Part shown: positions 10,715-14,793 of the stretch, one piece after another | How the letters are laid out: the number at the start of each line of letters is the position of its first letter | How positions within the stretch are numbered: position 1 is the first letter of the stretch | Source: Rodentolepis nana | Taxonomy: Eukaryota > Platyhelminthes > Cestoda > Cyclophyllidea > Hymenolepididae | Direction of reading: 5' to 3' | NCBI GenBank assembly: GCA_900617975.1 | Contig: UZAE01014390.1 | Span: 1-14,793 of the forward strand | DNA: 14,793 nt | Position numbers and translations under genes: made by a program | Notes under the pieces: model-generated | Told to the model about the DNA's origin: nothing | Seen by the model: the letters and a program-made list of their open reading frames with translations, nothing else | Databases searched by the model: none

Positions 10715-10981
10715 AATAAAATAACATTCAAGGCTAAGGTTGTCGCCTAGGTTTCATGCTTTTCAGAATAATTGGTGTCTAGAGCTTTGGGGCGAAATTC
10801 AAATTTTTTTGCATTTCCAGTTTTGGCGCCATTTAAATTTGACAAATCAGATGACTCGAAAGAAATATAGGATACTTAGATACTCTTAAGATGTTCTCCA
10901 TGTTGCAAATATACAAACTTATGAACTGAACTATGATTAAAGAGCTTTTACCTCTGTTGCTGCAGGCCTGGGACTTTGTGA

Positions 10982-10982
10982 N
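10982..10982. other. Single N, probable contig join
   Basis: This N immediately precedes the right copy of the 603-bp duplication. Confidence 0.85.
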
Positions 10983-11585
10983 CTGGAATGGTCTGTTGCA
11001 TGTTTTCCCAATTGCCTCCATTTTCGTACACTTACAGTGACCATCATAGTTGCAATGTCGCTTTTATTCACACGGGGGGGGGGGTTGATTAGAAATAAAA
11101 CTTGTGGGTTATTGATTTAGAATCAGGGAGGCTAAAGCTACGAACAATCAACTCTTAAACTTTTAAAATTGGTAAATTATTATTGACTAAAAAGATAATT
11201 TATTCATATCAAATGGTAGACGTTTTGATAGCTATCATTAGCCCTTTAGTTGACTTCGGGTTTCATCGAGGGAGGAAGAACATCAAAGTGACCAAAAGTC
11301 GAGAGGAGGGCCAGAATAATGATTCACAGAAGTAAAAGAGACAGTTAGACACAAAGGCAGAAAAAGGTAAGATGAGTACTGTGGAAGGGGTCGAATATGA
11401 CATACAGTGGGGGGGTGATGGTTGTTGGAAGTGAGAAGTCAACTGCCGGTTTAGAGACTTTTTTGCCAAATGAGTGTACGTTACCCAGAGTGCACAACAT
11501 GGAGGTAAGTCTAACACACTCCTTAGTGAAAATCATAGTAGTATTATTTTTTTGTTATTTTCACGCACTTACGGGTGGAGAACTT
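10983..11585. repeat. 603-bp duplicated block, right copy, starting at a single N
   Basis: This block is the same sequence as 7751-8353. After it the sequence continues without a break into the region holding Eph exon B, so this copy is anchored to the right side of the locus. The left copy is anchored to the left side. Confidence 0.93.
11198..11522 (-). mobile_element. SINE-like element, copy 5 (identical to copy 2 through the duplicated block)
   Basis: Every base corresponds to copy 2 at an offset of 3232. Two independently aged SINE copies would differ, so this is almost certainly the same element represented twice. The splice-donor-like GAG|GTAAGT is at 11502-11510. Confidence 0.85.
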
Positions 11586-11762
11586 CAGTTATTTTGCAGT
11601 TACATCACTTTCGGCATGTTCACCGCATAAAATTGCTAATGTTAGTGGCTTTAACTGTGTATAAAAAATTTTGTTAAATCGTCTTTCGTTTAGGGTTCCC
11701 AGACTTTCCATAAACTTCTGCAGTTTGGCGATTTTTATGGATCTGTTTTAACTGATGTATAG

Positions 11763-11927
11763 GTTGTCCAATGGGAACGTACAAATCTCTTCACGCGACA
11801 GGATTCTGTCGACCGTGTCCTCCCAATTCAACCTCAGAGGCCTCCATCGCTAGCAAGCGATGTGTCTGCAATCACCCACTCTACGTCTGGCAAACTTTGG
11901 CCAACGATGGGAGCGGAATCTGCTCAC
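11763..11927 (+). CDS. Eph receptor tyrosine kinase, internal exon B (six-cysteine module)
   Basis: This exon is 165 nt, from acceptor TAG at 11760-11762 to donor GTGAGT at 11928. Exon A contributes one base and this exon two to the joining serine codon. Fifty-four full codons then follow, starting CPMGTYK. Cysteines stand at exon residues 1, 15, 18, 33, 35 and 53. The order C-x-x-G-x-YK, then C-R-P-C-P-P-N-S, then C-V-C, is the family signature of the Eph EGF/TNFR-like module that joins the ligand-binding domain to the fibronectin repeats. N-S-T at residues 21-23 is a glycosylation sequon. Both ends are phase 1, so skipping the exon would keep the frame and delete just this module. Vertebrate Eph genes also encode this module in one small exon of similar size, which supports the call. 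Downstream exons are outside the window. Confidence 0.92.
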
Positions 11928-12414
11928 GTGAGTCTCTTAACTCCACACGACTTCATTCATATAGCATTCATTTTGCGCACTTATATGCCCGCCACTTCAT
12001 TTAAACAATGTCCCTTTATTTTAACTGTAGGACAGTCTTTTGTTCTTGGCTTTGGTTTATTTAAAGATAACCTAAATTCCAGCTACCCCAAATTATTATG
12101 GAATAGTGAACTTTTAAATATTTCAAGTAATTTAATTCTCTTAGCTGATATTCATGATCAAAAGGAGGACAGTAAATGGAAGATTTATAAAAATTGGTAT
12201 CGTCAGTCGTGTCATTTTTAACATAAACTTTTTTATGTTTCTGAGTGTTATTAGCTTATTATTAAGAAGTTTAAGAGTAATCATTGATCTTCATGAATTT
12301 CACAAGGGTGTCATATACCTTGAGCGCTCACGAATACCTACAATTTACTTGCTTAATGTTTAATAGTTTCCGTTAATAAACTAAAAAGAAGGTTTCGTGA
12401 TAGTTCATTCGACA

Positions 12415-12437
12415 ATATATATATATATATATATATA
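12415..12437. repeat. (AT)n microsatellite, 23 bases
   Basis: A perfect alternating AT run within the intron. Confidence 0.95.
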
Positions 12438-12859
12438 CCTTTTTTTCTGCTTTTATTTTAGCTTTGAGGCATTATAGCCTCAAATTGATTAGCGATCCTC
12501 GTGTACGTTGAATTTCCTTATTTGTGGTTCATTTTTATTCACTCGCTAAAAGTGCTATCGAATGTATCACTTCTCGCGCGCTTCAGAGCATCAAGTTGGA
12601 ATCAGATGGCCGTGTCAAAATAATCCGATCGAGATATCTTTGAATTATTTATTGGTTTGAGATTTTTTGCAGGAGCATAGGGTTGGATCCAAAGTGAGTG
12701 ATGCTTACTTGAAAACAAATTTTTTTTCTCAAGTCACAATGCACCAATTATTGTAAAAAAGCAACTTGAACAAGGAAATTGGAAGCGTTGTAGGGGTAAG
12801 CCGCGTGTCAGTCTGTGATATTTTAACTGGAATATGAAAAATCAGAAATAATTTAAAGT

Positions 12860-13290
12860 TTTCCAACTCATTTGAACACAAGGAAGAGCCAAACTCCAAC
12901 TGAGGAGTACCGGGAGGCGGGGGGAAGGAACCGACGAGTATCCTGTCATTTCATGTTTAATTTTCCAATAGTGTATAATGAGAGTCACGCAAAAAAGCTG
13001 TCTGCAGACAATTTGAAGAAACTGCTCTGTGGACTGCTTGTGGAGGTACTAGGAGGCCAAATGAATATTTTTGTTCCAGACGTGGGAAACTCGCAAACCT
13101 CCCTTCTAACTCGCTGGATTCCCCGAGCATACCTGAAAATGCACTCCCACTGGGTGAAGTCGTCGCCATTTCATATCGGCGGCGTTTCCTTTTCTTTGTG
13201 TCTAGTTGACACTTAGAGAAAGAGCAATTGACTCAAGGTCATTCTAACATTCAAACGGCTTCCAGTAACAATGACACCCCCCCCCCTTAG
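12860..13290. other. Unrecognised, less AT-rich island with open frames on both strands
   Basis: Three long overlapping frames cross this stretch: + strand 12872-13216 (114 residues), + strand 12982-13209 in another frame (about 75 residues, beginning after an in-frame stop), and minus strand 12957-13169, which stays open further upstream. None matches a family I know. Base composition is less AT-rich than the flanks, and the stretch ends in a C10 run at 13277-13286. A decayed interspersed repeat or retrotransposed fragment fits as well as an exon. I saw no strong splice sites framing any of the three frames. Confidence 0.35.
13277..13286. repeat. C10 homopolymer
   Basis: A run of ten C bases at the right edge of the unresolved island. 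Confidence 0.95.
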
Positions 13291-13866
13291 ACGAACTCGC
13301 ATCCCTTTAAATCCCTTTCTCAAGCTAAAAGAACTGGACACTGCACATTTTGTACTTTAGAGTAGAGTTAATATTCCCACTAACAGTACATTTAATTGGC
13401 CCTTTTAGAGCAATATTGCCTATTTTATTTTGGCAGTTATCTCCAGTCCTTCATGAAATTCGCTAACACAAAAGGCCTGTGTAGTCAATAGCCTATTTTT
13501 TCATTTTTTTGAAATATCCCCCTAGGTATTCCTCATCTACTCTCAAGTGAAAAAAAAATTAATTTTAAAATTGATTTTTAATTTTTAATCGGATAATTAA
13601 CTTTCTATCTCGGCCTAGGAAGTTGCCTTACCAACAATTATGAAATACTTTCTAGTTTTTGAGAGGTAGTTGATTGTCGCAGCTTCAATGTGTTACCACC
13701 GGATCTCCGGCATTTTTTCAATGTTTTTTTACACACCAAGAATTCAAATTTGTACTTTCTTGCCTAAATTTAACTATGAGAACTTAAAAATCACCATCCC
13801 TCAACAACAACAACAATATCATGATTAAGAAAAATTCCATCCTTGCTTTTGTGCATACATGCACAA

Positions 13867-13881
13867 AATTAGTTTATTTTA
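13867..13881. repeat. Target-site duplication, left copy, of the SINE/CENP-S insertion
   Basis: AATTAGTTTATTTTA recurs exactly at 14534-14548. On the minus strand it directly follows the AAATAAATAAATAAA tail. Confidence 0.8.
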
Positions 13882-13908
13882 TTTATTTATTTATTTAATT
13901 AAGGTGGT

Positions 13909-14229
13909 CTACTTATTTCGTTTTGCTGGTTGAAATTCAGAATTGGATTCTTTGGCATCGGCTACTGCATCAAATTCAGCTGATTTTTCCTCCAAGAAGG
14001 CATTCAACAGTGGCTTGCGACGAGTAAATAATAAAACATCATCCATGTTGACCGTTGAACGCTTTGCATGACGGGCAAAAGACTCGATATCTGTGGACAG
14101 CAGTTGACAGAACCGAAAGGTTGTTTCCGTCACTAAAGATGCAATCTCATCCGGAATTTTGACTCCAGATGGTTCTGATATTTCTTTGGCTCGAATAGTG
14201 CATTCATAATGGAGGGTCGATAAATTTAT
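13909..14229 (-). pseudogene. CENPS: CENP-S (MHF1) histone-fold protein, 5'-truncated probable retrocopy with an open frame
   Basis: CENP-S forms a histone-fold complex with CENP-X that acts at the kinetochore and with FANCM in DNA repair. The frame is open for 106 codons, from just after a TAA at 14230-14232 to the TAG at 13909. Residues 7-8 (HY) match the start of helix 1 in the family. Residues 33-56, containing TETTFRFCQLL and ESFARHAKRST, match the helix 2 signature (TFRQC ... FARHAKR). NMDDVLLFTRR follows as loop and helix 3, and a Lys/Glu-rich tail ends in KRNK. The first 15 or so residues and the start codon are missing; the only in-frame ATG, at NMDDV, falls inside the fold. There is no intron. 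Target-site duplications, 5' truncation, the SINE joined at its 5' edge and the (AAAT)n tail point to a retrocopy, antisense in the Eph intron. The intact frame means it is young, or could still be used as an exon of a longer transcript. The family call is firm; the retrocopy call is inference. Confidence 0.78.
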
Positions 14230-14533
14230 TTATTTATATCAAATGGCAGGCGTTTTGATAGTTATCATTAGCCCTTTAGTTGACTTCAGGCTTCACAGAG
14301 GGGAAGGAACATCAAAGTGGAAAATAAGTCGAGAGGGAGGGGGAACAGAAAAGTGCTTCAAAGACGAAGGTAAAAAAAGGTGAGGTGAGTACTGTGAAAG
14401 TAGTCGAATATGACATATAATGGGGTCATGGTAGTTTGGAGGCGGGAGTCAACTGCCGGTTAATAGACTTTTTGTCGTATGAGTATACGTTGCCCAGGGT
14501 GCACCACGTGGAGGTAAGTCTATCGCACACCCC
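14221..14533 (-). mobile_element. SINE-like element, copy 6 (5' part of the chimera)
   Basis: Its sense 5' end GGGGTGTGCGATAGACTTAC starts at 14533, directly beside the target-site duplication. Its 3' end, CCTGCCATTTGATATAAATAAAT, runs into CENP-S sequence instead of a duplication. The splice-donor-like GAG|GTAAGT lies at 14511-14519 on the + strand. Confidence 0.9.
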
Positions 14534-14548
14534 AATTAGTTTATTTTA
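14534..14548. repeat. Target-site duplication, right copy, of the SINE/CENP-S insertion
   Basis: This is an exact 15-base match to 13867-13881 and starts immediately after the CCCC that closes the element on the + strand. Confidence 0.8.
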
Positions 14549-14793
14549 GAGACAAATATTTTACACAACGTCATTATCTGAAAATGGTACTATTAGTTGA
14601 ATGTGTAGTGCCTTGGCAACTATTTGTAAAAGATCTTTTGAAGAATTTTAGCAGATCATACCAAAAAAACTCACTTTTATCTCATTTTGACTCTAATTTT
14701 TTGGCAAGAGTGATAAACTTTGAGCACTCCAGTTAAAGGAGAATATTTCCTCTCCATTTTGGTTAATATAAGTTGAAGATTAGCTCTGAAAAA

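Larger units (their letters stand above)
8355..10981. other. Interposed segment between the two Ns, probably a misplaced contig
   Basis: These 2627 bases are bounded by single Ns and sit between the two copies of the 603-bp block. They contain SINE copies 3 and 4 in opposite orientations near the two ends, a C-run/G-run pair, GA microsatellites and no gene that I recognise. The stretch 9360-9770 is richer in G and C than its surroundings, with two overlapping open frames of about 60 codons that I do not recognise. Repeats near both ends could have misled scaffolding. Whether the segment belongs elsewhere, or is an alternative haplotype, cannot be told here. Confidence 0.65.
4138..11762 (+). 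other. Eph receptor intron between exons A and B, as assembled
   Basis: It begins GTGAGT at 4138 and ends ACTGATGTATAG at 11762. Joining the two sides restores an AGT serine codon and a continuous Eph reading frame. It holds five SINE-like copies (four antisense to the gene, one sense), a G-rich tract at 4788-4820, GA microsatellites and no further exon that I recognise. The segments 4140-6600 and 6975-7740 hold nothing else that I can support. As drawn it is 7625 bases long. A probable assembly error (duplicated 603 bases plus an interposed contig) inflates it by 3232 bases. Confidence 0.75.
13882..14533 (-). mobile_element. Chimeric retroinsertion: SINE 5' part joined to CENP-S 3' part
   Basis: On the minus strand, reading from 14533: a complete SINE-like element, its A/T tail at about 14240-14221, 5'-truncated CENP-S coding sequence to the TAG at 13909, 12 further bases, and an (AAAT)n tail at 13896-13882. 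The whole unit, not the SINE alone, is enclosed by a perfect 15-bp duplication that abuts the SINE 5' end on one side and the tail on the other. The likely origins are template switching from CENP-S mRNA to SINE RNA during reverse transcription, or SINE read-through transcription carrying downstream sequence. A weaker alternative is that the SINE entered a pre-existing CENP-S copy. Its inner tail resembles the duplication only imperfectly and is low-complexity. Confidence 0.72.
11928..14793 (+). other. Intron sequence downstream of Eph exon B
   Basis: This region starts with the donor GTGAGT at 11928. No exon for the following fibronectin type III repeats is recognisable before the end of the window, so it is probably all intron. 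It holds an AT microsatellite, an unresolved more GC-rich island at 12860-13290, and the SINE/CENP-S insertion on the minus strand. The stretches 11940-12410, 12440-12850, 13300-13860 and 14550-14793 show nothing else that I can support. Confidence 0.7.

Noticed and set aside
7758..11585. The duplicated 603-bp block as a genuine recent segmental duplication or long terminal repeats of an element
   Set aside because: Its two inner boundaries fall exactly on single Ns, and there are no LTR-type ends, primer-binding site or coding genes between the copies.
14131..14133. GTG as the start codon of the CENP-S frame
   Set aside because: Animal nuclear genes start at ATG, and recognisable CENP-S sequence continues upstream of this codon.

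Overview
The window is AT-rich animal DNA with low gene density, read here mainly as introns of one gene. Two short exons on the + strand (3882-4137 and 11763-11927) encode adjacent cysteine-rich parts of the extracellular region of an Eph receptor tyrosine kinase. Eph receptors are animal genes, so the source is a metazoan. AT-rich long introns, microsatellites and a short interspersed repeat with an (AAAT)n tail would suit a flatworm, perhaps a tapeworm, but that placement is a guess from overall appearance.

Layout. Bases 1-3881 hold no exon I can recognise and are probably an upstream Eph intron. Exon A (3882-4137) covers the end of the ligand-binding part and the first Cys-rich stretch. 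The intron 4138-11762 carries a G-quadruplex-type tract, microsatellites and five copies of a ~310-320 bp SINE-like element. Exon B (11763-11927) is a symmetric phase 1-1 exon coding one six-cysteine module. Bases 11928-14793 are the next intron, with an AT microsatellite, an unresolved island at about 12860-13290, and on the minus strand a CENP-S (MHF1) histone-fold sequence. The ligand-binding core, fibronectin repeats, membrane segment and kinase of the receptor lie outside the window.

Two observations stand out. First, the CENP-S sequence and an adjoining SINE copy lie in the same orientation inside one perfect 15-bp target-site duplication (13867-13881 and 14534-14548). This indicates one retrotransposed chimera: SINE at the 5' end, 5'-truncated CENP-S with an open frame, then an (AAAT)n tail. 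Second, 603 bases at 7751-8353 recur without a visible difference at 10983-11585. Each copy ends or begins exactly at a single N (8354 and 10982). This looks like overlapping contig ends left unmerged, with a 2627-base contig (8355-10981) wrongly placed between them. If so, the true intron between the two Eph exons is about 4.4 kb rather than 7.6 kb.

The SINE-like family is defined from this window alone. It has a fixed 5' end GGGGTGT, an (AAAT)n 3' tail and 14-15 bp target-site duplications. Read on the opposite strand it supplies a consensus splice donor GAG|GTAAGT in several copies.
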